A DNA stretch of 64,000 nucleotides from the NCBI GenBank assembly GCA_025174535.1, contig JALBUN010000048.1, positions 1,674,001 through 1,738,000 of the forward strand, read 5' to 3'. Shown here piece after piece: positions 21,270-32,587 of this stretch. The DNA comes from Cantharellus purpuraceus (lineage: Eukaryota > Basidiomycota > Agaricomycetes > Cantharellales > Hydnaceae). Positions within the stretch are counted from its first letter, which is position 1; each line of letters starts with the position of its first letter. The notes below the pieces were generated by a model. The model was not told the DNA's origin. It was given only the letters and a program-made list of their open reading frames with translations, and did not search any database. Made by a program: the position numbers and the translations under genes.

Positions 21270-24200
21270 AGCAGTCCTATAGCCTCCATACAGGCTGAGG
21301 GCTGCATTGGTACTCCCTGTATGACAAACGAGGTCCGCCTGAACGCATCCACTCTTTCCCACTCTGACTCCCTTACCCTCCTCATCTACTCCAACTCCAT
21401 TCCTGATACCACTATTCAAGCATTAATTGACTCCGGTTCTACATTGTTTCCTCAATTCCTCTTTTTCCAATTTACATAAACTCCATACATACACCATAAC
21501 TCCGATATCACTCTGATTATTTGATGGCACTACTAATGCTGTTATTTCATGAGCTATAGATCTGTCTATCCATTTTTCTGTCAGAGAAATCCAGAACCTT
21601 ACATTCTATGTTACTCTGCTTGACTCCAGCTGTTCTGTGGTTCTTGGACATAACTGGCTCACCCGCTACAATCTGTTGATTGACTGGGCATTGGGCCATA
21701 TCAGATTCCGTTCTCCAGTACAGGCTGTGTCATCCCCGACATCACCAGCAACTTTAGGTGCGAAACTATCTTCCGCCTCCGCTGACTCCGCTCCAATAGA
21801 TACTCCATCTACCCTGCCATTTATATCACTGGTGGATGCTATGGTCTTCACCAGACTAAGCAAACTGGATGGTTCTCACACATTCCAGGTTCACCTCTCT
21901 GATCCGATATTCCTCGCCACTCGTTCTGCCCAATCAACTCCACCGGACCTCTCTATGGTTCCTAAGGAGTATCATGAGTTCACCAACATGTTCAGCAAGT
22001 CTAAAGCCGACTCCCTAGCAGAACACCGACCATACAATCTCAAGATTGAACTGGATGACAACTCCACCCCTCTGCTTGGCCCTATCTACTTGCTATCCCA
22101 AAAAGAGCTACTGGCTCTCCGAACATTCATAGATGAGAACTTGGCCATGGGCTTCATCCACCCATCCCTATCACCCCATGGAGCTCCAGTCCTATTTGTC
22201 TGCAAAAAGGACAGATCACTCTGTCTATGCATTGACTTCCGTGGACTCAACAAGATCACCAAGAAAGACCAATACCCAATACCCTGCACTGCAGACCTAC
22301 TCGAGAGTCCTTGAAAGGCTAAGATCTATTCCAAAATAGATCTCCGACATGCCTACCATCTAGTCTGCATCCGAGAAGGCGATGAATGGAAAACGACTTT
22401 CCACACATGATATGGATCTTTCGAGTGGTGGGTCATGCCCTTCGGACTAACCAATGCTCCGGCCGCCTTCCAGAGGTTCATGAATGATACCTTCACTGAC
22501 CTCCTCAATGTGACTGTCCTCATTTACTTAGATGACATTTTGGTATATTTGGACAATAAGAAGAACATCGGACACATGTCCGAGAGGTACTCCGACGTCT
22601 CCAAAAACATGGCCTCTTCACCTGCACTGACAAATGCGAATTCCACTCCGACTCGGTTGAATACCTAAACTATATCCTCTCCCCAACAAGATTAACAATA
22701 TCTAATGACAAAATCAAAGCCATACAGGAATGGCTGGAACCCCGGAAAGTCAAAGATGTACAGTCCTTCCTAGGGTTCGCCAACTTCTACTGCCGCTTCA
22801 TTCACGGCTACTCCAATATCACTGTTCCGCTCACCCGACTCACTAGGAAGGGCATCCAATGGAATTTCACTGACAAATGTAGACAGAGCTTTGAGACCTT
22901 GAAGAAGGCCTTTACTTCCGCTCCGATACTGACTCATTGGGTTCCAGACGTTCCTATCCTATTAGAGACCGATGCCTCTGACTATGCACTTGCCGTGATC
23001 CTGTCCATCATCTCTCTGGACAACGGACAAGTCCATCTGATGGCTTTTCACTCGCGTACATTTATGCCCCCTGAACTGAACTATGACGTCCATGACAAAG
23101 AGCTCCTTGCCATATATGAAGCCTTCTGGATATGGAGACACTACCTTGAAGGCCCCTCCAATCCAGTGAACGTCATAACTGACCACAAAAACTTGGAATA
23201 CTTCTCCACAATGAAACTGCTCACCTGGAGACAAGTCCGATGGTCCGAATACCTATCTCAGTTCAATCTCATTATCCATTTCCATCCAGGTTGACTTGGA
23301 GCAAAGCCCGACGCGTTAACTAGATGCTGGGATGTCTACCCTAAAGAGGGGAATAGCGACTATGCCACTGTAAACCCACACAACTTTCGTCCTGTGTTTA
23401 CTAACAAGCAGCTGGCATCGTCCCTACGAGCATCCACCCTCATGACTCCCACCCTCCAAGCTGTCACCATTATGGACATCGACCAACTCCACTCCAACAT
23501 CCACTCATCACTCCGATCCAATCCTATTGCAGTTAAACACTTGGACAACCCTTCTGATCTGAAATGGTCACTTGACCCCAAAGGACACCTCCAACACAAC
23601 AACCGGATATATGTCCCTGACGCCAACAGTCTCCGACTCTGAGTTTTGCAGTATTATCATGATCACCTGATCTCAGGCCATTTCGGGCAAAATCGCACAC
23701 AAGGATTAATCTGACGAGACTACGTATGGCCAAAAATGCGAGAATACATTCAACACTACTGTAACTCCTGCACCACGTGTATGCGCTCAAAATCGCAAAG
23801 GCACAAACCCTACGGAACGCTTAAGCAACTTCTGGTCCCGGAGCAACCATGGAACTCCATCTCCATGGATTTCATAGAGAAACTCCCCCCATTGCTTGGA
23901 TACAACACCATACTCGTGATTATCGACAGGTTCACTAAACAGTCACTATTCATTCCAACGCATGACACCATCACCTCCACCTCACTAGCTAAGTTGTTTG
24001 TTCTCCACGTATTCTCTAAACATGGAGTCCCATCACATGTCACATCTGATTGGGGCTCGGAGTTCGTGTCCTCCTTCTTCTGCACATTAGGAAAGGCTAT
24101 CAACATGAAACTTCACTTCACCTCCAGATACCATCCTGAAGGAGACGGACAAACAGAATGAATGAATCAGTCCCTGGAACAATATCTCTGAATCTATTGT

Positions 24201-24944
24201 AACTATCAACAGGACAACTGGGCTGATCTACTTCCGATCGCAGAGTTTGCCTACAACAACACTCCGAACGTGACTACTGGCATCTCTCCGTTCTTTGCTA
24301 ATAAAGGCTATCACCCGAACATCTCCGTCCACCCTGAGAAAGAACTTGCCTCCACCAAAGCCCGCCAATTCGTAACCGACCTCGATCAACTACACCAACA
24401 TCTCCAAGAAACCATCTCCAATGCCCAGAAACAATATCAAGTCTCCACAGACCGATGCCGCATTCCGGCTCTGGACCTGCAAATCGGAGACAAAGTATTC
24501 ATTAAGGCCAAACACTTCCGGACCACCCACCCATCGAAGAAACTCTCTGAGAAATACTTAGGTCCTTATGAGGTCATTGCTTGTGCAGGCAGCAGGTCCT
24601 TCACCCTCCGCCTCCTGGACCACTTCCAAGCAGTTCATCTGGTCTTCCATATATCAATGCTCGAACCCGCAACTATGAACGAGATCTCCGGTCACACGCA
24701 ACCCCCACCTCCCCCGATCATCATTGAAGGAGACAATGAATATGAGATATCTGAGATCCTGGACTTGAAGATTGACCGTCGATACAAGTGCAAGCTCCAG
24801 TACTTAGTCAAATGGACTGGATATGAAGGCACCAACAAAGAGTCCTCATGGATCTCTGCATCCGAACTCGATCATACATCTGAATCCATCTCCAACTTTA
24901 ACTCCGCTTATCCAGACAAACCTGGCCCTCTTATGAATCTTTAA
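21270..24944 (+). pseudogene. Gypsy Pol polyprotein (G1) with C-terminal chromodomain, broken
   Basis: The visible order is protease IDSGST (about 21,428), reverse transcriptase (21,960-22,560) with catalytic YLDD (about 22,526-22,537), RNase H (about 22,960-23,200, ETDASDYAL), the integrase zinc-binding part (HYCNSCTTCM, about 23,752), the integrase core with MDFIEKLP (23,864) and SDWGSEF (24,045), and a chromodomain (about 24,750-24,880). Stops are TGA at 21,550, 22,312, 22,408, 23,292, 23,640, 23,712, 24,159 and 24,189; at most of these homologues have Arg. There are frameshifts near 21,450 and 22,570. At 24,051 the conserved Arg of DRG is Trp, again explained by CGG to TGG. Confidence 0.9.
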
Positions 24945-26260
24945 GTTTGATTACTAATGCTAATTCTATTATTTTGCATCATCATTTTATTACAAGTCAC
25001 AAGGAAAATTACCAGCCTGCCCAAAAAACTCTGAAGGAATATCACTCCACCTCATTTTTCTCCACTCCAAAATTTATAATCATTTTCATTTTTATTTTTA
25101 TACATCGCGTTTCCTTTTCCCCTTTCCCTTATCTACCTCAGGCTCCATCTCTGACTCATCATCACTCTCTACATCCGACACCCAATCTTTCTCATCCCCC
25201 ATGTCCAAATCCTTGTCCAAAGGGGCCATGAACTTCTGCAACCAACGTAACTCAGCTGTCCACTGACCCTCCAGAACCTCCTTCTGTTTCATCATCTTCA
25301 CCAAGTCCACTAGCAACCCCTCCGTCCGCCGGAGGTGCTCTGACTGCAGGTTAACCAGCCGGATAAGCTGGCCCATGGTACTATTGGGCACAGAGATGCG
25401 CCCTGTACCTGCACCGGTCGTTGCCCCTTCTGATCCAACACCGCTACCCCTGGCTGCCACAGCACCCGTCTCCGTCCGCCGCTTTTTGGTCGGACGACCT
25501 TCTGTTTCTTTCTCTGCCCCTCCTTGTACCACTAGTCGGGGCTTGATGCTCCGACTCCGGGGATCAAACTTTCCATCAACCCCACACCCTCCTTTCCGAC
25601 CCCGACAACAATCGCAGGACTGAAGGCAGTGAGTTGGGCCGGTAGGCCACACACACTCTACGCCCGCATCACGACACAAGTCGCAAGTTATGCCAGGCCC
25701 GCTGAATGGCTCTGCTGGAGCCAGAGCCTTGGGTGGTCCACCCCTTCTCGCTGTGGCCTCCAAGTGTTCCCTCTCCTCCTCCTTGTCCTGCTGTTCTGCT
25801 GCTGCCTTCTCCATCTTGCGCTTGCGAAGCTGGATTGCCGATCTAGCGATATGCAGCTCCTTCTTATGGGTTGCCAAAACATGACTCTCCGCCTTGCACC
25901 ATATGACCCTCCAATCCGCCTCCCGCTTCTCAAAGACCGTGACGTCGAGATTCTTCTTGGTGGTAGCAGCATAGAGCTCCGCTCTTTTGCAGGCCTCAAC
26001 CGTGGCTACCCAAGCCATCTCCTTGTAACTTTGAAGTTGGATCCGGCTCCGCATCTGTCCCAACATCCACACCTGCCTTGGCCTCTGCATTTGCATCAAG
26101 CTCCATATTGGCATCGGGATCTGCCTCCACCTCCGCCCTCTCTGCCTCCGCCGCTTCATCTTCCTCAGCCGCACCCAACCCAAATAATGGCTGTGCCCGT
26201 GGACATAACGGCAGGTCCACCGCAGTGACAGTTGTTGGACGAGCTGTCTCCGTCCGCTGA

Positions 26261-27687
26261 TGAGCTAGGACGCATCGAGGACATATATCAAACCACTCTG
26301 ACAGTCCAACTCCACCAGCGTCTTTTCGTATCAACTTTTAAATAGCGCTGCAACTCCCTCTCCACCTCAGTCTCTAATTCTAGCCATTGATCGTCACTCA
26401 TGTTTCATCGCCATCAATCATTATCAGCCTTCTATTCACACCAATCCTTTCATCATCATTCACATGGCTTCCCATTCTATTCCCCTCTCCAACATCGCTT
26501 CTAATAATACGTCACACTGGTCTCTGGACACAGAGGACTATCAAAAATACGCCAAGCTCCACGGGCATGTTAAGCCACCTCCACATGTCAAAATACTTCC
26601 CAAACTCTTTCAATGTCCAAGATCCCCACCATGTCTCTCTTATGCCATTGGTGATCCTATATTCTTTCATGATTCCATTGAACCATATACATTCCTTGGC
26701 ATTTTGCCTCTATATCGTAACATGGATAGAAGAGTCAAACGTGAGGTAGAATTTCAGTTGCCATCGCCGACCTATCCTCCCACTTCAATCCGACTCAGGT
26801 TACATCATGTCAGGCAAAGGGACTGAATATCCTTGGAATAGGATACCATATGGAGATGTATCACTAAGACAATAAGGAGTATTTGTTGTGGATGCTGACT
26901 GAAGTCCTCATGTGACTCAGGGTCGATTTACCTTTGGAGCCATAGGGAAGATGGTATTGGTGGATGTTTCTATTGTTCTTTTATATGACTCACCCCTGTT
27001 TCATCTTTTAATTCATTCATACATGACTTACTCATCCTTGTTCTATTTTTGGTTCTTTTATTACTCATCACCCCCTATTCTTACAAAGATTACCCCTATC
27101 TGTTGCTTCATTTCTCCATGATTTCCCCATTAGTAGTTCAACTTCACACGCTTCATCAGCTGGCTTGATCAGCATATCTTGCATCATATTGCATCATTTG
27201 CTCCTCATATTGTGTCATTGTGCCCTGGTGATTTGTATATAAAAGGGCACTAGTTTTCGCCTTTGGAATCAATCAACAAGTTTTCAGCCAATGCTCTAAA
27301 GTCAAAGTCCACACTCTAAGTCTACACTCTATGCTCTACATCACAATCCATCATCTCTACACTGAGGTAAAACACCTTGGTTCAATGATCAGATTTCCCT
27401 CCGCCACTGAGAGGTTGCTTCTCCTGAAACCAGCTTTCACGTACCTCCCAACTGAGCTCCGCATTGTCATCCAGTCACAGAGCACGATCAGCCATTGGGA
27501 CCGACCTTTTGCTCCCATCCCCATCCAACCACAGAGCACTATTCCACTTCCCTGTTACTAAGTGCTACCTCTACCCCTTGACCTGATTGATCTTTGGAGT
27601 GCTGAACAACTGCATTACACACCGTCTGTTTGCTAGGACCGTTGTGCGCAGGCTTATAGGATCTATTCCGTAAGCGAACCGACACCA
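26261..27687 (+). repeat. Repeat B1 (long LTR-like), inserted in G1
   Basis: This 1,427-bp copy runs TGAGCTAGGACGC to CGAACCGACACCA and has TTGTATATAAAAGGG about 450 bp from its right end. Flanks CGTAA (right) and GCTGA (left) may be a decayed duplication of CGTGA, but this is uncertain. It splits the accessory frame. Short TG..CA ends, a TATA box and lack of pol suggest a solo LTR of a long-LTR element. Confidence 0.8.
26464..26826 (+). CDS. Repeat-borne ORF of family B, function unknown
   Basis: This 120-residue frame starts in a fair context (CACATGGCT). It has a polar N-terminus (SNNTSHWSL), a Tyr/Lys segment, a Pro-rich block (PPPHVKILPKLF), CPRSPPCLSY and a basic end. The same frame is found at 33,603-33,932 (+), 38,198-38,527 (-) and, partly shifted, at 14,174-14,464 (-). 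In B2 and B4 the reading continues about 25 codons further (IWRRITKTIRSIC), because the TGA ending this copy is CGA or another sense codon there. I do not recognise a domain. It lies upstream of the TATA box, so transcription is unproven. Confidence 0.4.
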   Translation: MASHSIPLSNIASNNTSHWSLDTEDYQKYAKLHGHVKPPPHVKILPKLFQCPRSPPCLSYAIGDPIFFHDSIEPYTFLGILPLYRNMDRRVKREVEFQLPSPTYPPTSIRLRLHHVRQRD

Positions 27688-28371
27688 CGTAACAGAGATG
27701 ATGGTGACCTCGGGGGTCCCTGTCCATATTGGCACAATCGGACTTCCTGGGTGGCTGGTCCCCCCTGCCCCGGTCACCTCCTCCTCTACCTCCATGGTGG
27801 CTTCTAGCTCATGTGCCTGCTCCTCCACTTCCTTCAGTCTCGTGGCCTCCATCGTGGCCGCAAGTTCCTTGACCCTGCGGGCTCTCTCAGCCTTCGCTTC
27901 CTCCTCTTTCCTTCTCCATTCCATCTCCGCCACCTCTTTCCACCTCTGCTCCTCCTCCTCCTTCCGTCTCTGTTCCGCCTCCTCCTCCTCCTTCCATCTC
28001 TGTTCCGCCTCCTCCTCCTCCTTCCGTCTCCATTCCGCCTCCTCCTCCTCCTTCCATCTCCATTCCGCCTCCTTCTCCTCCTTCCATCTCTGTTCTGCTT
28101 CCTCCTCCTCTTTCTGTCTCCACTCCTCTTCCTCTTCCTTCCGTTTCCACTCCTCTTCCTCTTCCTTCCATTGGGCCAAGAGCAACTGCTCAAGCTCGGC
28201 CACACTCATGCTTGCCAAAGGGTTTGACATCGTTGAGGATAAGACCTCAATCATGCCCCTCCTTTTATATGTCTCCAGACCCCCAGTATAACTCTGACTG
28301 CGCCCAACCATCTCACCTATTCAATCCACAGACATGAGGCCTCAGGGGCTTGGCCTTAAATGGAGAGATAC

Positions 28372-28888
28372 TGTTATGACTATATTCATTAACGTCCAGA
28401 TCCCTGTCCGATCCACTCAGATCCCCGCACATATGAAATCTATACTCCATTTGGAAACCGCCATGTCTCCATCTACCTGTCCGATTGTCACCACCAATTC
28501 CGCCCACCCGTCTCTGGTTCCAATTGATGCATCAGCATCACCATAGGAACCTGGACATCCGTCCCCATTGGACTCGGACATACTCATGTAAGGCCGTCGG
28601 CCTCAGAGACCCATCACCGGAGTAATTATTATTAGATTTCAAAATATGTATTTAAGTTGCCTGACTGGGGACTTCATTCCCCAGTTTGAATATTGAATCA
28701 TGCCTAGTTCCTAAGTCTGATCCTAACTCTCTAAGTTGTACTCTGTCTCCAAAATCTCAGACACCGGTATTAGTGAGGGCGCAGCACATAAGCTGAAGCC
28801 AAGTCCATTCCGACCCCCACGACGTGCTCCAACTCTGACAAAACCTCCAACCCAATCTCTGACCCCCAATCGGACCTAGTGCGTAACA
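28372..28888 (+). repeat. G1 3' LTR (family A)
   Basis: This is 517 bp, the same length as the 5' LTR, with ends TGTTATGACTA and TAGTGCGTAACA, followed by the duplicated target CTTCT. Confidence 0.95.
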
Positions 28889-28893
28889 CTTCT

Positions 28894-29471
28894 CTAGGGT
28901 CTAGCTCCCCTTCCTGGGAGCTTCTGCTGCTGGCTACATGCTGCTGTTCATCATTTATGATGTCCTGTGTGCTGCCAGCATGACTCACTCTACTGTGAGT
29001 CATCATTATGATGACTCCTTTCTTTCTTCTATCTTTGTAGGCTAACTAAGTTAGTCTACTAGTTGCTCACTTATATGAGCGACTGGGGGTGGGGGGTTGG
29101 TATACATCTGTACACCAGCAACAGCCAGTTTTCTAGTATTAACTAGAAAACTTCAATAATGAGGAAGAATCAATTGATTCTTCCTTTTGAAGTTCAAAAA
29201 AGTGTTAATGGGTGTCTTAGTTCACACTGTTGCACAGAACTCAACCAAGTGTATTGGTTGGGCGATGTGTTGTACAGTGTGGTAGTTTACCAAGTTCTAT
29301 CTACTATAAGTGGACCCACACATGTACTGGGTCCACTGGCCTACATAATAACTATACATATGCACCCTATGGGCACATATATCTACCAAGAGGACAGCAT
29401 TCCTTAAGGGAATGCTGCATATATTAATTATACTTATATATTATAGTAAGTAAGTACCTTGGGTACTTACA
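28894..29471 (-). mobile_element. Element H, right part: leader and 5' LTR
   Basis: It continues the H element after the G1 insertion. The LTR spans 29,203-29,471 (TGTTAATGGG to GGTACTTACA). The right flank GGAAG belongs to the minus-strand G3 pol, so H inserted into G3; the matching left flank is lost at 17,375. It is collinear with 1,569-2,154. Confidence 0.85.
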
Positions 29472-30054
29472 GGAAGTGTTCGGCCTTGATGAATACTTTG
29501 TCTCCAATTTGTAGGTCCAGAGCTGGGATATGGCATCAGTCTGCAGAGACTTGGTATTGTTTCTGAGCATCAGAGATGGTTTCTTGGAGATGTTGGTGTA
29601 GTTGGTCGAGGTTGGTTACAAATTGGTGGGCTTTGGTTGAGGCAAGTTCCTTCTCTGGGTGGACAGAGATGTTCAGATGGTAGCCTTTATTAGCAAAGAA
29701 TGGAGAGATACACTAGTCACATTCCAGGCATTGTTGTAGGCAAACTCTGCTATCGGAAGTAGATCAGCCCAGTTGTCTTGTTGATAGTTACAATAGACTC
29801 AGAGATATTGTTCCAGGGACTGATTCATTTGTTCTGTTTGTCTGTCTCCCTCAGGATGGTATCCAGAGGTGAAATGAAGCTTCATGTCAAGAGCCTTTCC
29901 TAATGTGTGGAAGAAGGAGGACACGAACTCTGAGCCCTGATCAGATGTGACATGCGATGGAACTCCATGTTTAGAGAACATGTGGAGAACAAACAACTTA
30001 GCTAGTAAGGCAGAGGTGATGGTGTTGTGCATTGGAATGAATAGTGACTGTTTA
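29472..30054 (-). pseudogene. G3 integrase core and C-terminal part
   Basis: The core shows SDQGSEFVSSFFHTLGKA and YHPEGDRQTEQMNQSLEQYL, followed by a stop before the YCNYQQDNW block, as in G1. The DQG Gln is Trp in G1; both follow from an ancestral Arg CGG by CpG decay on opposite strands. It ends at the H insertion. Confidence 0.8.
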
Positions 30055-30619
30055 GACGCTTGTTCGGAATCATGTCAGTATACAATATTCTAATGTATAT
30101 GAGATATACATCAGAATTTCAATGATACATAAAGCCAGGGAGTTACAATTTGGATATCTTAAAAGATTTTGGATGTGTGAAATTTTCATAAATATAAACA
30201 TATATTCTATATTTTAATAAACTTTAAAAGATAAGATATTTGGTTGAGATGAACATAATTATTTACATGGATATAATAGGAATGTCTGTATTAATATAAT
30301 TGGTATTATATAGGGTATTTAGATATACAAATACCAGGTGGGGATTAAAGATAGTTCAAATTATGTTACAAGTATTGTATAAGAAAGAATCGATGATATT
30401 TGGATGTTCCTTCAAGAGAGTTGCCACCACTAAATGGGGAAAAAACAATTATTTTTGAGAATTATGCCAAAATATCACAATATGTTTTAATCTAGTATAT
30501 TGTGTAAAATTTGAGAATCATGTTGAAATATGAAAATAAGTTTGAATTGAAGTGTATTGTATAAAATTTGAGGAAAATAGGTTGTATATACGTATTTGTT
30601 GTATTTCTGAACAAGCATC
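30055..30619. mobile_element. Inverted-repeat element D2, TSD TTA
   Basis: This 565-bp AT-rich copy has ends GACGCTTGTTCGGAA and TTCTGAACAAGCATC. The flanking TTA at 30,052-30,054 and 30,620-30,622 is single in the uninterrupted G1 counterpart (near 23,930). It is non-coding. Confidence 0.9.
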
Positions 30620-31310
30620 TTAGTGAACCTGTTGACAATCACAAGTATGGTGTTGTATCCAAGTGATGGAGGGAGCTTTTCTATGAAATCCATAGAGATG
30701 GAGTTCCATGGTTGCTCTGGAACCAGAAGTTGCTTAAGCATTCCATAGGGTTTGTGCCTTTGTGATTTTGAGTGCATACATGTGGTACAAGAGTTACAGT
30801 AGTGTTGAATATACTCTTGCATTTTTGGCCATACATAATCTCATCAGATTAACCCTTGTGTGCAGTTTTGCCTGAAGTGGCCAGAAATTGGGTGATCATG
30901 ATAGTACTGCAAACCTCAGAGTCAGAGACCATTGGCATCAGGGATGTATATCTGGTCGTTGTGTCAGAGGTGTCCTTTGGGGTCAAGCAACCACTTTGGA
31001 TTGGAAAGGTCATCCAAGTGCAACAGGATCAGATTGGAGTGAGGATCAGATGTCGGAGCGGGGTTGGTCAATGTCCATGATGGTGACAGCTCAGAGGGTG
31101 GGAGTCATGAGGGTGGATGCTCATAGGGACAATGCCAGCTGCTCGTTAGTGAACACAGGACAAAAGTTGTGTGGGTTTACAGTGGCATAGTCACTACCCC
31201 CTTCTTTAGGGTAGATGTCCCAGCATCTAGGTAATGCATCAGGCTTTGCTCCAAGTCGATCAGGGCAGAAGTGGATAACAAGGTTGAACTGAGACAGGTA
31301 TTTGGACCAT
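30620..31310 (-). pseudogene. G3 RNase H end and integrase N-terminal zinc-binding part
   Basis: The HYCNSCTTCMHSK and SISMDFIEKLPPSLGYN blocks (30,620-30,822) match G1. The section to 31,310 corresponds to G1 23,230-23,700 but is full of stops. Confidence 0.75.
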
Positions 31311-31890
31311 TGTTACGCACTAGGTCCGATTGGGGGTCGGAGATTGGGTTGGAGATTGGGTTGGAGGTTGGGTTGGAGGTTGGGTTGGAGGTTGGGTTGG
31401 AGGTTGGGTTGGAGGTTGGGTTGGAGGTTGGGTTGGAGTCGGAGCACATTGTGGGGGTCGGGATGGACTTGGCTTCAGCTTATGTGCTGCGCCCTCACTA
31501 ATACTGGTGTCCGAGATTTCGGAGATGGAGTACGACTTAAAGAGTTAGGATTGGACTTAGGAACTAGGCATGATTCAAACTGGGGAATGAAGTCCCCTGT
31601 CAGGCAACTTAAATACATATTTTGAAATCTAATAATAATTACTCTGGTGATGGGTCTCTGAGGCTGACGGCTTTACATGAGTATGTCTGAGTCCAACGGG
31701 GATGGATGTCTGGGTTCCTATGGTGATGCTGATGCATCAATCAGAACCAGAGACGGATGGGCAGAATCAGCGGTGACGATCGGACAGGTAGATGGAGACG
31801 GCAGTTTTTAAATGGAGTATAGATTTCATATGCACAGGGATCTGAGGGGATCAGACGGGGATCTGGACGTTAATGAATATAGTCATAACA
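31311..31890 (-). repeat. Solo LTR, family A, reverse, TSD ACCAT
   Basis: This 580-bp copy is flanked by ACCAT (31,306-31,310; 31,891-31,895). It is longer than other A copies because of a 12-bp array (GGGTTGGAGGTT, about 8 units, 31,335-31,437). Confidence 0.95.
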
Positions 31891-32023
31891 ACCATCAGGC
31901 TTGTCTCCAGGTAAGTAATTTCATTGTGGAGAAGTATTCCAAGTTCTTGTGGTCTGTTATGATGTCAACCAGATCGGAGGGGCCTTTGAGGTAGTGTCTC
32001 CATATCTGGAAAGCTTCATATAT
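31891..32023 (-). pseudogene. G3 RNase H fragment
   Basis: This short fragment matches G1 23,100-23,230 (block around the ITDHKNLEYF motif), between the A5 LTR and D3. Confidence 0.65.
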
Positions 32024-32587
32024 GACGCTTGTTTGGAATCATGTCAGTATACAATATTCTGATGTATATGAGATATACATCAGAATTTCAATGATACATA
32101 AAGCCAGGGAGTTACAATTTGGATATCTTAAAAGATTTCGGATGTGTGAAATTTTCATAAATATAAACATATATTCTATATTTTAATAAACTTTAAAAGA
32201 TGAGATATTTGGTTGAGATGAACATAATCATTTACATGGATATAATAGGAATGTATGTATTAATATAATTGGTATTATATAGGGTAATTAGATATACAAA
32301 TACCAGGTGGATTAAAGATAGTTCAAATTATGTTACAAGTATTGTATAAGAAAGAATCAATGATATTTGGATGTTCCCTCAAGAGAGTTGCCACCACTAA
32401 ATGAGGAAAAAAACAGTTATTTTTGAGAATTATGCCAAAATATCACAATATGTTTTAATCTAGTATATTGTGTAAAATTTGAGAATCATGTTGAAATATG
32501 AAAATAAGTTTTAATCTAAGTGTATTGTGTAAAATTTGAGGAAAATAGGTTGTATATACGGATTTGTTGTATTTCTGAACAAGCGTC
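32024..32587. mobile_element. Inverted-repeat element D3, TSD TAT
   Basis: This 564-bp copy has ends GACGCTTGTTTGGAA and TTCTGAACAAGCGTC, flanked by TAT (32,021-32,023; 32,588-32,590). It is very similar to D2. Confidence 0.9.

Larger units (their letters stand above)
25098..28230 (-). pseudogene. Antisense accessory ORF of G1: coiled coil plus Zn(II)2Cys6-like cluster, split by B1
   Basis: The frame runs against pol between the chromodomain and the 3' LTR. From the start at 28,230 come MSVAELEQLLLAQ, about 120 residues of Glu/Lys/Arg coiled coil and a Pro/Thr linker. The B1 repeat (26,261-27,687) interrupts it. It resumes with an acidic segment, one frameshift near 26,030, a second Lys/Glu helix, then the cluster CX2CX6C-X12-CX2CX6C (about 25,585-25,685), a basic stretch KKRR, a Leu-rich helix and an acidic/basic tail (GKGKRKR) to 25,098. 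The cysteine spacing fits fungal binuclear zinc clusters (known for that family); DNA binding is inference. A decayed copy lies at 2,475-4,655, and a related N-terminus at 58,980-59,171. Not a normal retrotransposon gene. This copy is disrupted. Confidence 0.7.
19584..28888 (+). mobile_element. Complete nested Gypsy chromovirus G1, TSD CTTCT
   Basis: This 9.3-kb element has two 517-bp LTRs (19,584-20,100 and 28,372-28,888) and CTTCT on both sides (19,579-19,583; 28,889-28,893). The order is LTR, gag, pol (protease, RT, RNase H, integrase, chromodomain), an antisense accessory frame holding a B insertion (26,261-27,687), a purine-rich GGAGAGATAC, LTR. It sits in the leader of element H. A normal tRNA primer site is not evident after the 5' LTR. 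By hand I count about 33 LTR-LTR differences, almost all transitions at CpG. It cannot be autonomous. Confidence 0.95.

Noticed and set aside
26261..27687. Clean 5-bp target duplication for repeat B
   Set aside because: None of the three bounded copies gives an exact match; candidates (GCTGA/CGTAA, TCAAC/TCACC) need one or more changes, so the ends are tentative.
19584..28888. G1 as an active retrotransposon
   Set aside because: Eight or more stops, frameshifts, about 6% LTR divergence and the B1 insertion exclude autonomy.
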